The notes: a model not told the origin generated them from the letters alone. Shown: positions 1 through 10,139, counted from the first letter of the stretch. The stretch: DNA of 64,000 bases from Rhodobacteraceae bacterium Araon29 (GCA_039640505.1 CP046865.1:2161501-2225500); one strand, 5' to 3'. Translations and numbers: made by a program.

Positions 1-1142
1 GAAAAAACGCCAGCATTTTCATGCCCAAGACCGACAATGATTGCCCCGGTCAACGTGGCTAAATCAATCATCGCAACCGGATTAAAGCGCTCTTGTGCGT
101 ACCACATCACATCACACAGAACCAAACGTCCTTCTGCATCTGTGTTCAGCACTTCGATGGTATCACCTTTCATTGAGGTGATCACATCACCTGGCCGGAT
201 CGCTGTGCCAGAAGGCATGTTTTCAACCAATCCAACCAATCCAACCACATTTGCTTTTGCTTTGCGGCTGGCCAGGGCCATCATTGTTCCAGCCACAACA
301 GCAGCGCCGCCCATATCCATTGTCATATCCTGCATGCCCGCACCGGGTTTAAGTGATATGCCGCCGGTATCAAAGACCACCCCTTTGCCAACCAGCGCAA
401 AGGGCTGCTGATCAGGCGCACCACCATTCCACTGCATCACAACCACTTTCGATGGGCTGGCAGAGCCCTGCCCTACACCCAAAAGCGCCCGCATACCCAG
501 ATCGGCCAGTTGTGCTTCGTCCAGCACCTCAACCTCGAGCCCCAAGGGCACAAGGTCCATTAGGCGTTCAGCAAACGTGGTCGTGGTTAGAACATTGGCT
601 GGCTCATTCACTAAATCGCGCGTAAAAAACACAGCTTCAGTGATTGCTACGCTTGTTTCCAAAAGCGGCTTTAAAGTTTCCATTTTATTGTGGGAAAAAG
701 TAACTTTGCCGAAACTCTTTTCATCTTTTTTAGATTTGTGCGCCAGAAAGTGATAGCTGCGCAATGTAATGCCTTGAAAGAAACTGTCCCCAAAGCGCAA
801 AGCCCCCGCAAGAACCAACAACGTCTCTTCGCCGCGTAGCTTGGCCAAAGCAACGCCAGCGCGGCGGGCAGCAGTGCGATCAGCGCGTTTATCGAGCACC
901 ACAAGGTCAATTGCTATGGCCTCAACTCCCGTGGGATAGGCCAAGGTGATTACCGTTCCCGATTTGCATTTATAGAACTCAGGATCCTGAGTGACACGCA
1001 GAACAGCACCTTTGGTCAATTTATTTAAGCGGCGTGTGATCTGATCAAGCCGTCCGTCTGGGGCTAGTATAGCTGCGACACGTCCACTTGCTTGAGACAT
1101 GCTATCTAAATTCGTTTCTAAAAATTCAAAATTTTCTGGCAT
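1..1142 (-). CDS. pepA: leucyl aminopeptidase, 3' end outside window (partial)
   Basis: Cytosolic M17 aminopeptidase that removes N-terminal residues from peptides using two metal ions. The minus-strand frame is open from an ATG at 1142 to the window edge (380 codons); about 110 C-terminal residues of a usual 490-500 are outside. Seen in the translation: the M17 signature NTDAEGRL at residues 333-340, and the upstream segment GKGVVFDTGG around 252-261. By family knowledge the metal ligands would be K253, D258, D276, D335 and E337, all present, so the visible part looks functional. An AGGAG lies 12 bases before the start. Divergent from lptF, sharing a short promoter region; pepA-lptFG is a conserved arrangement in Rhodobacterales. 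Confidence 0.95.
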   Translation of the reverse strand, partial: MPENFEFLETNLDSMSQASGRVAAILAPDGRLDQITRRLNKLTKGAVLRVTQDPEFYKCKSGTVITLAYPTGVEAIAIDLVVLDKRADRTAARRAGVALAKLRGEETLLVLAGALRFGDSFFQGITLRSYHFLAHKSKKDEKSFGKVTFSHNKMETLKPLLETSVAITEAVFFTRDLVNEPANVLTTTTFAERLMDLVPLGLEVEVLDEAQLADLGMRALLGVGQGSASPSKVVVMQWNGGAPDQQPFALVGKGVVFDTGGISLKPGAGMQDMTMDMGGAAVVAGTMMALASRKAKANVVGLVGLVENMPSGTAIRPGDVITSMKGDTIEVLNTDAEGRLVLCDVMWYAQERFNPVAMIDLATLTGAIIVGLGHENAGVF

Positions 1143-1275
1143 TGGTACTTTGGTCTCCTGGCCCTGGCTTTTTGACGATTTAGCGGCGATCCGCCATTAT
1201 TTTTAATATTCAGTTTTCCCCGGAAATTATTTGAGATAAACCATATCTAATAGAAAAAGACCACTGGGGATTTTT
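1143..1275. promoter_or_regulatory. divergent promoter region pepA / lptF
   Basis: A 133-base spacer between the divergent starts of pepA and lptF. It must hold both promoters by position. It is AT-rich in its lptF-proximal half, but I could not assign clear -35/-10 boxes. A GGGGA at 1266-1270 sits five bases before the GTG of lptF. Confidence 0.4.
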
Positions 1276-2409
1276 GTGTCAAGGTTCGACCGCTACCTAC
1301 TGCGCCAAATGTTGGTTGCCTTCGGGTTTTTTTCCCTAGTGTTAATCGCGATTTATTGGGTTAACCATGCAGTAATTTTATTTGATAGACTGATTACAAA
1401 TGGTCATTCTGCACTGGTATTTCTAGAGTTTTCTCTGCTTAGCCTACCAAATGTAATCCGTTTAATGCTGCCTTTATCGGCATTTGCAGCCACCATATAT
1501 GTCACCAACCGCCTTAGCACCGAAAGTGAACTGACAGTGATGCAGGCCACTGGGTTTAGCCCGTGGCGATTGGCACGACCATTTTTTGTTTTCGGATGTT
1601 TTGTTTTACTGCTCATTGCTTTGCTTACCCATTATCTTGTACCCTCAAGCCTTGCCCAACTTCGCCAGCGCGAACATGAAGTTTCGGCCAGTATTTCAGC
1701 GCGCCTGCTGCGCGAAGGAAGTTTTATACACCCGCAATCAGATGTGGCTTTTTACATTCGTGAAATCACAACAGAGGGCGAATTAAGAGATGTCTTTCTC
1801 TCGGATCGCCAAGCTCCGGATTCAGCCACCACATACACCGCAGAAAAAGCCTACCTCGTGCGCGAGGATGAAAAGACAACCATGATTATGGTAAACGGAC
1901 TGGCCCAAACTCTCGATTATGAAACCCAGTCACTCTCAACAACAATATTTCTAGATTTATCCTATGATATGAGTGCTTTGGTTGATCCAAACCAAGTTCT
2001 TCAAGGGCGCATTTCAGAGCTTTCAACAAGCGAAATTCTAGCTCGGGCAGAACAGCTAAAATCTAAACCGGGCGGAAGTAGGGCGCTTCTACTTGAAGAA
2101 GCCCATGACCGCTTTAAGCAACCTCTTTTAGGTTTGGCAACCGCCCTCATAGGATTTGCGGCTTTGATGCTTGGCGGATTTAGCCGCTTTGGATCGGGTC
2201 GCCAAATCCTATTTGCAATTTTTCTTTTGGTCGTGTTGAAAATGTCTGAAAGTTTCGTTGCTCGGCCTGTGCGCGCGGATGCGGGGTTATGGATATTGAA
2301 CTATACTCCCGTGCTGATCGGTTTTATATTTGCCTTTGGTTTACTTTTGGTAGCTTCGTTTTCTTTCGGTGTTTTAAATCTAACGCTCCGCAAAAAGGTG
2401 AGCCAATGA
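1276..2409 (+). CDS. lptF: LPS export ABC transporter permease LptF
   Basis: Inner-membrane subunit of LptB2FG, which extracts LPS from the inner membrane and pushes it onto the LptC-LptA bridge. The 377-residue protein has the YjgP/YjgQ layout: about three N-terminal membrane helices (roughly residues 12-120), a periplasmic beta-jellyroll-like middle (about 125-270) and three C-terminal helices. The GTG start is supported by GGGGA five bases upstream. Its stop overlaps the lptG ATG (ATGA at 2406-2409), so the two subunits are translationally coupled. The sequence looks intact, unlike its partner. Confidence 0.95.
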   Translation: MSRFDRYLLRQMLVAFGFFSLVLIAIYWVNHAVILFDRLITNGHSALVFLEFSLLSLPNVIRLMLPLSAFAATIYVTNRLSTESELTVMQATGFSPWRLARPFFVFGCFVLLLIALLTHYLVPSSLAQLRQREHEVSASISARLLREGSFIHPQSDVAFYIREITTEGELRDVFLSDRQAPDSATTYTAEKAYLVREDEKTTMIMVNGLAQTLDYETQSLSTTIFLDLSYDMSALVDPNQVLQGRISELSTSEILARAEQLKSKPGGSRALLLEEAHDRFKQPLLGLATALIGFAALMLGGFSRFGSGRQILFAIFLLVVLKMSESFVARPVRADAGLWILNYTPVLIGFIFAFGLLLVASFSFGVLNLTLRKKVSQ

Positions 2410-3499
2410 CTTTGCATTTCTATTTTGCAAGACGTTTTGCGATATTTTTCATTCGGGTCTTTGTCTTGTTTTTTCTATTTTTGTTCCTGATTGATCTGGT
2501 CGGTCAATTACGCAGTTTCTCATCAATCATTTCGTTTCGACAGGTTGTTACTTTAACCCTCCTCAACAACCCCGAAGTTTTGTACCAAATGATGCCACTG
2601 ATCATGATTATTTCGGCGGCTGCGGTGTATATTTCACTGAGCAGGTCTAATGAATTGGTTATAAGCCGAAATACTGGGCGATCCTCGATGCAGGCACTTA
2701 TCGGACCGTTATTGGTGACCATCTGCCTTGGAGGCATGCTGGTTACTGTGTTCAATCCAATTGTATCAACCACATCAGCCCTCTATCTTGATTTGAAGGA
2801 CAACTACTCAAATCAAAAGCGGTCTGTCATTTCAATTGGTGCAGAAGGTTTGTGGCTTCGGCAAGGCGACGAAAACGGACAAACCGTTATTCGCGCAGAG
2901 CGCGCTAACTTTGACGGCTCTGTCCTTTATGGAGTTAGCATGCTTGAGTATCATTCAAGCGGTGGCCCCAGACGCCGCATCGAAGCCAAATCGGCAAGCT
3001 TACAAGGGGGGGATGGTGGCTCAATAAAACCAAGGTTTGGCCTCTTATTTCGGGAATAAACGCTGAAGAAAATGCTCAAAAACATGAGTGGCTACGTGTG
3101 CCGTCTAGCCTAACCACAGATCAAATCCGAGACCGTTTTGGAAAACCTTCAACCGTTTCATTTTGGGCCTTGCCCGTCATGATAAATCAGCTCAAGTCTG
3201 CTGGGTTTTCTGCACGGCGTCACGAGGTTTGGTATCAAACAGAAATAGCAAGACCCTTATTCTTGGTCGCAATGGTAATTATAGGGGCTGCGTTTACCAT
3301 GGGCCATAGCCGGCAACGCAGCATGGGGCTAGGCGTGTTAATGGCCATCTTGCTTGGGTTTGGATTGTTTTATGTGCGCAATTTTGCGCTGATCCTGGCA
3401 GAGAATGGTCAATTGCCGGTTATGCTTGCGGCATGGGCGCCACCATTAGCGGCCATTTTGCTAGGGTTGGGTATTCTTTTCCAAGCGGAGGAAGGCTAG
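2406..3499 (+). pseudogene. lptG: LPS export permease LptG, frameshifted at a G7 run
   Basis: Second permease of LptB2FG. The frame starting at 2406 encodes the N-terminal helices and most of the periplasmic domain, then stops at 3057-3059. The C-terminal half (LTTDQIRDRFG, then the closing membrane helices with GAAFTMGHSRQRS and FALILAENGQLPV) continues in another frame to 3499. The break lies at seven G's at 3006-3012. Adding one G restores one 364-residue reading frame with a sensible LptG junction, the usual family length. It could be a sequencing or assembly error, a real null mutation or slippage. Because LptG is normally essential with LptF, error or rescue by slippage is more likely than loss (inference). 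Confidence 0.9.
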
Positions 3500-3614
3500 T
3501 GCGGGGGCCACCCACTCCTAATTTTCTTTACGACGCGGCCTTCCCTTTAAACGCTATGGAAACTAAACAAGAGACTAAGCTGCGCATTTGTTGCAGGGAT
3601 GTTAGGATTAAATC

Positions 3615-4814
3615 ATGATTAACCCCTTATTGAAGAGCTGCTCGATACTAGTGGCACTGTTTGTTTGGGCAAATTCCGCGTTTGCGGAAAACTTATTTTC
3701 CACAGCCATCAAAGTTAACGACAGATCCATTACTGTCTACGAACTGCGTCAGCGCAGCCTATTTCTAAAGCTGCTGAATGTACCAGGCGATCCAGACGCA
3801 ATTGCAAGAGAGCAATTGATTGACGATCGGTTAAAATTGAACGCGGCCAAAACCATGGGGATTGAACTGACCAATGCCGAAATCAAGGGCGGCATGGAAG
3901 AATTTGCTGCCCGTGGAAAACTGGATCTGCCAAGTTTTATTAAACAGCTTAAAGCTCTGGGCATAAGCGAAGCGACACTGCGCGATTTTGTAAAATCCGG
4001 GTTGCTGTGGCGAGCAGTGGTTCAGACCAAATTTGGAGCCCAAAGCCAAGTCTCTGACGCACAGCTTGAACGGTCGACAAATATCGAAGGCTCAGGCGGC
4101 GGCATTCGGGTTTTGCTGTCAGAAATTATTTTGCAAGTGCTGCCCGGACAAGAACAAAAAACCCAAGACCTTGCTGATGAATTGTCAAAAATAACCTCTA
4201 CAAACGCTTTTTCCGATGCAGCGCGGCGCTATTCGGTCGCGCCTACCAGCGCCTCTGGTGGTCATATCAAATGGCAAGCTTTAGAAAAACTACCCGCAGT
4301 CGTACAACCGCTTATTTTTGGTCTGGCGCCGGGTGATGTAACAGACCCTCTGCCCATTCCAAACGGGCTTGCCTTGTTTCAGTTAAGAGCCGTCGAAGAA
4401 ACCGGTGATAAACGCAGCAAGAAGGCGATCATTGACTATTTGACCTATGGCTTTCCCAAAGGTGATCAAGCAACGCTGACCGGACTGCAAGAAGATGTCA
4501 AACATTGCGATGATCTTTATGCCTTGGCCGCTGCTCACCCTGACCATATTTTGAACCGCACCAGCAACACTTTGGCTAAAATAGGTTCTGATATTCGCAA
4601 ATTGGTTGCGCGCCTCGATCAACAAGAAAAAGAATTCTTATCTGTTGATAATCAAACGCTTATGGTGATGGTCTGCGGCCGCAACACGCTCGCACAAGAC
4701 CCTGCCACAGATCTTGAGAAAATCCGGTTTGGCCTGCGCAATAAACGTTTGGCTGGGTATGCAGAGGGCTATCTTGAAAATCTACGTCAGGACGCGCGGA
4801 TTTTTGAAAAATGA
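3615..4814 (+). CDS. surA: periplasmic SurA-type chaperone / peptidyl-prolyl isomerase
   Basis: Periplasmic folding factor for outer-membrane proteins. The 399-residue product has a signal peptide (residues 1-24, cleavage likely after AFA), a SurA_N-like helical domain (about 25-150) and one parvulin-type PpiC domain (about 165-270, with the segments LSEIILQV, FSDAARRYSVAPTSASGG and GLAPGDVTDPL). E. coli SurA has two parvulin domains; one is usual for alphaproteobacterial versions. It follows lptG after a 115-base gap and its stop overlaps the pdxA ATG. In relatives lptD lies between lptG and surA and LptD is a main SurA client, but it is absent here. Confidence 0.9.
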   Translation: MINPLLKSCSILVALFVWANSAFAENLFSTAIKVNDRSITVYELRQRSLFLKLLNVPGDPDAIAREQLIDDRLKLNAAKTMGIELTNAEIKGGMEEFAARGKLDLPSFIKQLKALGISEATLRDFVKSGLLWRAVVQTKFGAQSQVSDAQLERSTNIEGSGGGIRVLLSEIILQVLPGQEQKTQDLADELSKITSTNAFSDAARRYSVAPTSASGGHIKWQALEKLPAVVQPLIFGLAPGDVTDPLPIPNGLALFQLRAVEETGDKRSKKAIIDYLTYGFPKGDQATLTGLQEDVKHCDDLYALAAAHPDHILNRTSNTLAKIGSDIRKLVARLDQQEKEFLSVDNQTLMVMVCGRNTLAQDPATDLEKIRFGLRNKRLAGYAEGYLENLRQDARIFEK

Positions 4815-5779
4815 CCCGTAGTCCGGTACTTATGACCTGCGGCGAACCGTCTGGAATTGGCCCCGAGCTGGCGCAAAAAGCATGGCAGTGTCTCCGCAAT
4901 GAGATGGTATTTTGCTGGATCGGAGACCCGGATATCTTGCCAAATCCCGAAGCGGCGATCAAGATCAAGCATCCGTCCCTTGCAGCCCAAGCAATGACAA
5001 ATGGACTTCCAGTTTTGCCGCACGCCTTTTCATCCGACGTGCAGGCAGGGCATCCAAACCCGGCCAATGCCGCCTCGGTTATTGATATCATCGCACGGGC
5101 AGTTGAGTATGTTCAAAACAATGAAGCTTCTGCAATTTGCACCGCTCCCATTCACAAAAAAGCTTTGCAGGATGGCGCTGGATTTGGCTTTCCGGGACAT
5201 ACCGAGTATCTGGCTCATCTTGGCTCTGTCGAGCATGCGGTCATGATGCTGGCAAGTCCCAGCCTGCGTGTGGTGCCCACAACGATCCATATCCCCTTAG
5301 ATCAGGTGGCAGATACTCTTACCCAGCCGCTGTTAGAACGCACCATTTCGATCACTCGTGCAGCGTTAATAGATAAGTTTAACATAGCCGATCCACGTCT
5401 TGCGATCACTGGACTCAATCCACATGCAGGCGAAGGCGGAAAAATGGGCTCTCAGGAAACTGATGTGATTATACCCGTCATTGAGCGCCTAAAGGCCAAA
5501 GGCTGGCATCTTACAGGGCCGCATTCTGCCGACACATTATTTCATGACCGCGCACGTGCATCATATGACGCGGTGATTGCCATGTATCACGATCAGGCGT
5601 TGATCCCGATTAAAACTTTGGACTTTGATCGCGGCGTGAATGTCACACTGGGCTTACCTTTCGTGCGGACATCACCCGATCACGGCACTGCCCTCGATAT
5701 TGCAGGGCAAGGCATTGCCAATGCAACCTCGACAATTGAAGCCTTGCGCTTAGCGGCTAAAATGGGCGCATCGTCTTGA
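4811..5779 (+). CDS. pdxA: 4-hydroxythreonine-4-phosphate dehydrogenase
   Basis: Cytosolic enzyme of the DXP-dependent pyridoxal-phosphate pathway, oxidising 4-phosphohydroxy-L-threonine with NAD. The 322 residues match the usual family size. Landmarks are the N-terminal [12 protein letters not shown], the metal-binding histidines in [22 protein letters not shown] and [12 protein letters not shown], and the C-terminal [14 protein letters not shown]. It overlaps surA by four bases (ATGA) and rsmA by four (TTGA), giving a tightly coupled surA-pdxA-rsmA unit. Confidence 0.96.
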   Translation: MTRSPVLMTCGEPSGIGPELAQKAWQCLRNEMVFCWIGDPDILPNPEAAIKIKHPSLAAQAMTNGLPVLPHAFSSDVQAGHPNPANAASVIDIIARAVEYVQNNEASAICTAPIHKKALQDGAGFGFPGHTEYLAHLGSVEHAVMMLASPSLRVVPTTIHIPLDQVADTLTQPLLERTISITRAALIDKFNIADPRLAITGLNPHAGEGGKMGSQETDVIIPVIERLKAKGWHLTGPHSADTLFHDRARASYDAVIAMYHDQALIPIKTLDFDRGVNVTLGLPFVRTSPDHGTALDIAGQGIANATSTIEALRLAAKMGASS

Positions 5780-6615
5780 GCCAGATCGATGCCCTACCCC
5801 CTTTGCGTGAGGTCATTACCACACATGACCTTAAAGCCCGAAAATCACTGGGGCAAAATTTTCTGCTGGATTTAAACCTAACTGCGAAAATTGCCCGTCA
5901 GGTTGGTGATCTGGCAAACTGCGATGTTCTTGAAATTGGTCCCGGCCCCGGCGGCTTAACCCGAGGACTTTTGGCAGAAGGCGCACGCAGAGTTGTTGCT
6001 GTTGAAAAAGATCAGCGCTGCATACCTGCATTAGAAAACATCGCAACACACCATCCGGGGCGTTTGCAGGTGCTGGAAGGGGATGCCCTAGACATTGACC
6101 CAGCCGTCTATTTGAATGCTCCGATCCGTATCGCGGCCAACCTGCCTTATAACATCGGAACCGAGCTTTTGGTGCGCTGGCTGACCCCCCCTTCGTGGCC
6201 GCCGTTTTGGCAAAGCTTGACCTTGATGTTTCAACGCGAAGTGGCCGAAAGGATCGTCGCCCAGCCGGGCTCTAAGACCTATGGCAGGTTAGCCGTGCTT
6301 GCCCAATGGCGCTGCAATGCGAATATCGTGCTTTCGCTACCACCGGATGCTTTTACCCCACCGCCAAAAGTGTCGAGCGCAGTGGTTCACTTAACGGCCC
6401 TCAAAGAGCCAAAATTTCCAGCAGATTCAAAGACGCTGGAACGGGTTGTTGCGACCGCATTCAATCAGCGGCGCAAAATGCTGCGCTCGTCGCTTAAGCC
6501 GCTTGGCGGTGATATTGAAGATAGATTGCGCGCAGTGGGTATAGCCCCCACCGACCGCGCCGAAAACGTCCCCATAGAGGGGTTTTGCGCGCTCGCGCGC
6601 GTGCTGGCCGAATAG
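5776..6615 (+). CDS. rsmA: 16S rRNA dimethyladenosine transferase
   Basis: Dimethylates two adjacent adenines near the 3' end of 16S rRNA (A1518/A1519 in E. coli numbering) with S-adenosylmethionine in late 30S assembly; also known as ksgA. The 279-residue protein shows [10 protein letters not shown], the SAM motif [14 protein letters not shown] (about residues 52-65) and the catalytic [11 protein letters not shown] (about 113-123). The start is a TTG overlapping the pdxA stop; no in-frame ATG lies nearby, so coupling probably compensates for the weak codon. Confidence 0.95.
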   Translation: MSQIDALPPLREVITTHDLKARKSLGQNFLLDLNLTAKIARQVGDLANCDVLEIGPGPGGLTRGLLAEGARRVVAVEKDQRCIPALENIATHHPGRLQVLEGDALDIDPAVYLNAPIRIAANLPYNIGTELLVRWLTPPSWPPFWQSLTLMFQREVAERIVAQPGSKTYGRLAVLAQWRCNANIVLSLPPDAFTPPPKVSSAVVHLTALKEPKFPADSKTLERVVATAFNQRRKMLRSSLKPLGGDIEDRLRAVGIAPTDRAENVPIEGFCALARVLAE

Positions 6616-6732
6616 CGTCACCTTAATACAGAGTAACATTAAACTCTAAGTTTTAGCCTGTTCGGCCGAAAAAGCTTGTGAAGAATCTCCATTCACCGCA
6701 CTATCGCATCGGTTGTATTTGGAGGCAAAAAG

Positions 6733-7269
6733 ATGTCTATCCGGTCCAGATTGTCGTTGCACGATCTCGCGCAGGGTATCGCAGAGGTTGCTGCGATAGA
6801 GGGCGATTTTGTATTGCGCTCTGGACATGTTTCACATCGCTATTTCGATAAGTATCGTTTTGAAGGTCTGCCCCATTTATTGCAGCCTCTGGCGCGTGCT
6901 ATGAGCGACCTGCTTCCACCACAAACCGAGATCATAGCAGGCCTTGAACTCGGAGGCATCCCTCTTGTTACCGCGCTCTCTTTAGAGACTGGGTTGCCAG
7001 CAGCGTTTATTCGAAAAGAGGCCAAATCCTATGGCACTTGCCAAGCGATTGAGGGCCAAAATATCGCCCGTAAAAAAGTAACCTTTATTGAGGATGTTAT
7101 TTCCACAGGGGGCGCCGTTACGGATGCGCATCGTCTGGCAACGCAAGAAGGTGCAGATATTCTAGCAGTCGTATGCGCAATTTGGCGAGGCAAAGGTAGC
7201 CCAACTATTCAAGGCATTCCAAAGCTGCCAGTTTATCCAGTTTTCACAAGGGCTGATCTGGAACGTTGA
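6733..7269 (+). CDS. pyrE: orotate phosphoribosyltransferase, short form
   Basis: Joins orotate to PRPP to give orotidine 5'-phosphate in pyrimidine synthesis. The PRPP-binding motif FIEDVISTGG spans residues 118-127. FDKYRFE (38-44), AGLELGGIPLVTALSLETGLP (69-88, read in two parts) and RKEAKSYGT (94-102) match the OPRT subgroup that carries LRSG and FDKY motifs. At 178 residues it is shorter than the 220-230 I expect for many Rhodobacterales PyrE proteins. GGAGG lies seven bases before the ATG. It stands alone, with no pyrC next to it, and converges on the DUF4167 gene. A purine/pyrimidine phosphoribosyltransferase of other specificity is less likely. Confidence 0.85.
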   Translation: MSIRSRLSLHDLAQGIAEVAAIEGDFVLRSGHVSHRYFDKYRFEGLPHLLQPLARAMSDLLPPQTEIIAGLELGGIPLVTALSLETGLPAAFIRKEAKSYGTCQAIEGQNIARKKVTFIEDVISTGGAVTDAHRLATQEGADILAVVCAIWRGKGSPTIQGIPKLPVYPVFTRADLER

Positions 7270-7362
7270 CACAGCTTACTAATCTTTCGAGCAAAGGCCC
7301 TGCCAGATTTAACCATAACTATAATTTCGTTTGCACCATTTAGACGTCTGAAAAAGGAAACT

Positions 7363-7986
7363 TTATTCGGCTGCTTCGGGGCTTTCGCTTTCGCCCACCG
7401 CAGGCGTCCCAGTATCAGTGGAAGCAGAGCTGTCGGCGGATGGCTCAGGCTTTTTACGGCGCGGAGCCCGCGGTTTGCGAGCCGGTTTCGAGCGCTCATC
7501 TTGTGAAGATGGCCCTGTAACTGAAGGCTGCGACTCTGGCGTATCAACCAAACCCATTGGCTGATCAACGCCCGGCATTGAAACAATATCAGGCTGCTCA
7601 CTTTGCGAAGGATCATCCATAAAGATATCTTGATCCACGGGCTCAGCGACCTGCGTATTAGCCCTTTCGCTACGTTCGCGATCGCGCTCAGCTTGTCTCT
7701 CACGGTTGTCGCGCTCTTGTTGTTCGCGCCGCACCTCTTGTTCACGCTGCGCTTCACCCAGCAAGCGCAGATAATGTTCCGCGTGCTGTTGGAAATTCTC
7801 GGTTGCAACACGGTCGTTGCCAAGCTGAGCATCTCGTGCAAGTTGGTTATATTTTTCAATAATTTGCTGCGGGGTGCCCCGCACTTTTCCTTCCGGTCCA
7901 GAGCTATCAAAAACTCTGTTGACGACATTTCCGACCGAACGGTTGCGGTTCTGCTTAGACCGCGAACGGGATTTTGATGATCTCAT
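7363..7986 (-). CDS. DUF4167 domain protein
   Basis: A 207-residue protein of unknown function, common in Alphaproteobacteria next to prmC-prfA. The N-terminus is strongly basic (SSKSRSRSKQNRNR) and leads into the DUF4167 core (about 15-85), where GPEGKVRGTPQQIIEKYNQLARDA and QHAEHYLRLLGEAQRE are recognisable. Residues about 75-112 are dense in Glu, Arg and Gln and probably form a coiled coil. The rest is low-complexity, with a KPARKPRAPRRKK patch and an acidic end. The composition suggests nucleic-acid or ribosome binding (inference). It lies 3' of prmC on the same strand after a 236-base gap, so it may have its own promoter. Confidence 0.88.
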   Translation of the reverse strand: MRSSKSRSRSKQNRNRSVGNVVNRVFDSSGPEGKVRGTPQQIIEKYNQLARDAQLGNDRVATENFQQHAEHYLRLLGEAQREQEVRREQQERDNRERQAERDRERSERANTQVAEPVDQDIFMDDPSQSEQPDIVSMPGVDQPMGLVDTPESQPSVTGPSSQDERSKPARKPRAPRRKKPEPSADSSASTDTGTPAVGESESPEAAE

Positions 7987-8222
7987 TATAAGCTTTCTAG
8001 CCCTGTGCTATATGACGCTCATACCGCTTTTTGTAAGGTCCATAAAAAACCGATCTAAAAACGATTAGGATTATACGTCGCGAGGATAACATAGTGCGTT
8101 CCCATCTTGCGACTATCCTCAAGTAAACTGATCAGGAGCTGTGTTTCAAGAGTGATTCAACATTTTCCTCAAAAAAAATGCAATTAGATGTAATTAGATG
8201 CAAAATTGCAAAACTGTGACGT
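7987..8222. other. 236-base spacer between prmC and DUF4167 gene
   Basis: No gene seen. The prmC-proximal end is AT-rich and holds two direct copies of AATTAGATG (about 8180-8200), followed by the small inverted repeat TGCAA-AA-TTGCA. The remainder presumably carries the minus-strand promoter of the DUF4167 gene; I could not assign boxes. Confidence 0.35.
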
Positions 8223-9056
8223 TTAATCTGGCATTTTTGCAGTAACGACGCGATCTCTTTCGCTTAAATCCTTCAGAATTTCTATTTCTTGGTAGCCTAT
8301 TTGAGTAAATATTTTTTTAACAGCTGCACCCTGCGACGCGCCAATTTCAACAATCAACCGCCCGCTCGGCAAGAGATGATTGTGGGCATCGCGGGCAATC
8401 GTCCGATAGGCCGCCAAACCATCTTTTCCGGGGCTGAGAGCAATTTTCGGATCATAATGTGTTACATCTGCGCTTAACTCCGGAAATTCGCTTTCCGAAA
8501 TATAAGGCGGGTTTGACACGATTAAGTCAAACTGACCTGAAATTGCAGCAAACCAATCAGAGCAACAAAATTCAACTCGTCCGGCTACCCCATGTGCAGC
8601 GGCATTTGTTTTTGCAATTGCCAAAGCTGCATTTGAAATATCGCTCGCAACAGCCTGTGCATCTGGCCATTCCGCAACCAACGTAACCGCCAGAACACCG
8701 CTGCCTGTGCCCAGATCAAGCAGCCGCTTCGCCGGCGTTTTTAACGCCTCAAGCACGATAGTTTCTGTATCTGCACGCGGGTCTAAAACATCAGCTGAAA
8801 TTTCGAACTTGCGACCCCAAAACTCACGGTAACCCAAAATTCGCGCGACAGGTTTTCGCGCAAGCCTTTGGGACACATATGCCTCGAACTGTGCCACCTG
8901 ATCTGGACTGGCGGTGCTGCCAGAAATAAGAGTTAGCCGTTCGGCAGGCACTGCCAGAGCCGCCGCCACCAATTTGCGAACATCGCGCCCTGGGTTTTCA
9001 ATATTTGCATCCCGCAACCGCGCTTGAGCCTGCATCATTAATTCGCGTAAAATCAT
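8223..9056 (-). CDS. prmC: release factor glutamine N5-methyltransferase
   Basis: Methylates the glutamine of the GGQ motif of release factors RF1/RF2, raising termination efficiency. The 277 residues contain an N-terminal helical domain (1-80), the SAM motif [15 protein letters not shown] (about 112-126) and the substrate-glutamine-binding [11 protein letters not shown] (about 179-189). It overlaps prfA, its substrate gene, by four bases (9053-9056), the usual prfA-prmC coupling. Confidence 0.96.
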   Translation of the reverse strand: MILRELMMQAQARLRDANIENPGRDVRKLVAAALAVPAERLTLISGSTASPDQVAQFEAYVSQRLARKPVARILGYREFWGRKFEISADVLDPRADTETIVLEALKTPAKRLLDLGTGSGVLAVTLVAEWPDAQAVASDISNAALAIAKTNAAAHGVAGRVEFCCSDWFAAISGQFDLIVSNPPYISESEFPELSADVTHYDPKIALSPGKDGLAAYRTIARDAHNHLLPSGRLIVEIGASQGAAVKKIFTQIGYQEIEILKDLSERDRVVTAKMPD

Positions 9057-10108
9057 TGATTGAGATCAGCCAGCATACTCGCCTGAGCATCTGCTGTCAG
9101 CGCATCAATCATTTCATCAAGATCGCCTTGCATCACCTGATCCAACTTATAAAGCGTTAAGTTGATCCGATGATCCGACATCCGGCCTTGGGGGAAATTA
9201 TAGGTTCTGATCCGCTCTGAGCGGTCTCCGCTTCCGACCTGTGATTTACGGTCGGCCGAGCGCTCGTCATCAACGCGCTGGCGCTCTAGATCGTACAGCC
9301 GTGTTTTGAGAACTTGCATCGCAATTTCGCGGTTGCGGTGCTGTGACTTTTCCGAGCTTGTTACCACAATACCTGTGGGAAGATGGGTGATCCGTACAGC
9401 AGAATCTGTAGTATTGACGTGTTGTCCACCAGCGCCCGAACTGCGCATCGTATCAATGCGCAGATCATTGGCATTAATCTGAATATCCACATCTTCGGCC
9501 TCAGGCAGCACCGCAACAGTCGCTGCCGATGTATGCACCCGCCCACCGCTTTCGGTTTCTGGTACACGCTGCACCCGATGCACACCGCTTTCATATTTGA
9601 GGCGTGCAAAAACTCCTTCGCCCCGCACATGGGCAACGACCTCTTTGATGCCGCCGAGCTCCGTTTGCTGTTCTTCGATCATCTCAAACTTCCACCCGCG
9701 TGCTTCGGAATATCGCTGATACATCCGCAGTAAGTCGCCAGCGAAAAGCGCCGCCTCTTCACCGCCAGTTCCAGGGCGGATTTCAACGATTGCAGGCCGT
9801 GCATCAGCCGCATCTTTGGGCAATAAAGCAAGCTGAAGCGCAGCTTCTACTTCGGGTAATTGCGCTTTCAACTCGGGCAGTTCTTCCTCAGCCAAAGCCT
9901 TCATATCAGGATCATGGAGCATTTCATTGGCGTCTTCAATCTGCCCTAGCAGCGCTTGATACTGCTCAATCTGGGAAATCACCGGCTTTATTTCGGCATA
10001 TTCCTTTGACAATTGGGCAATTTCCTCACCCGAGACACCCTCGTTCATTTTGGCTTCCAGAAACTGAAAGCGCTGTTGAATTTGTACAAGCTTATCCAAG
10101 GGTATCAT
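9053..10108 (-). CDS. prfA: peptide chain release factor 1
   Basis: Recognises UAA and UAG in the ribosomal A site and triggers peptide release. The 351 residues are usual for RF1. The catalytic GGQ is at 227-229 within [17 protein letters not shown]. The stop-codon-reading tripeptide region (PxT type) reads [15 protein letters not shown] at about 181-195, so it is PET here rather than the PAT of E. coli; the variable middle position is tolerated in RF1. First gene of the prfA-prmC pair. Confidence 0.97.
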   Translation of the reverse strand: MIPLDKLVQIQQRFQFLEAKMNEGVSGEEIAQLSKEYAEIKPVISQIEQYQALLGQIEDANEMLHDPDMKALAEEELPELKAQLPEVEAALQLALLPKDAADARPAIVEIRPGTGGEEAALFAGDLLRMYQRYSEARGWKFEMIEEQQTELGGIKEVVAHVRGEGVFARLKYESGVHRVQRVPETESGGRVHTSAATVAVLPEAEDVDIQINANDLRIDTMRSSGAGGQHVNTTDSAVRITHLPTGIVVTSSEKSQHRNREIAMQVLKTRLYDLERQRVDDERSADRKSQVGSGDRSERIRTYNFPQGRMSDHRINLTLYKLDQVMQGDLDEMIDALTADAQASMLADLNQ

Positions 10109-10139
10109 TGTGCTGATCTGATCTATTCACTGAAAGAGG

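Noticed and set aside
226-250. Tandem ccaatccaa repeat
   Set aside because: It encodes VGLVGLV inside pepA, where relatives have a similar VGVIGLVE; an ordinary coding coincidence.
37-625. Plus-strand open frames at the left edge
   Set aside because: They lie antisense to pepA, whose minus-strand frame encodes the full M17 motif series.
7233-7928. A 231-codon minus-strand frame
   Set aside because: It overlaps the DUF4167 gene in another frame and runs antisense into pyrE; composition is not protein-like.
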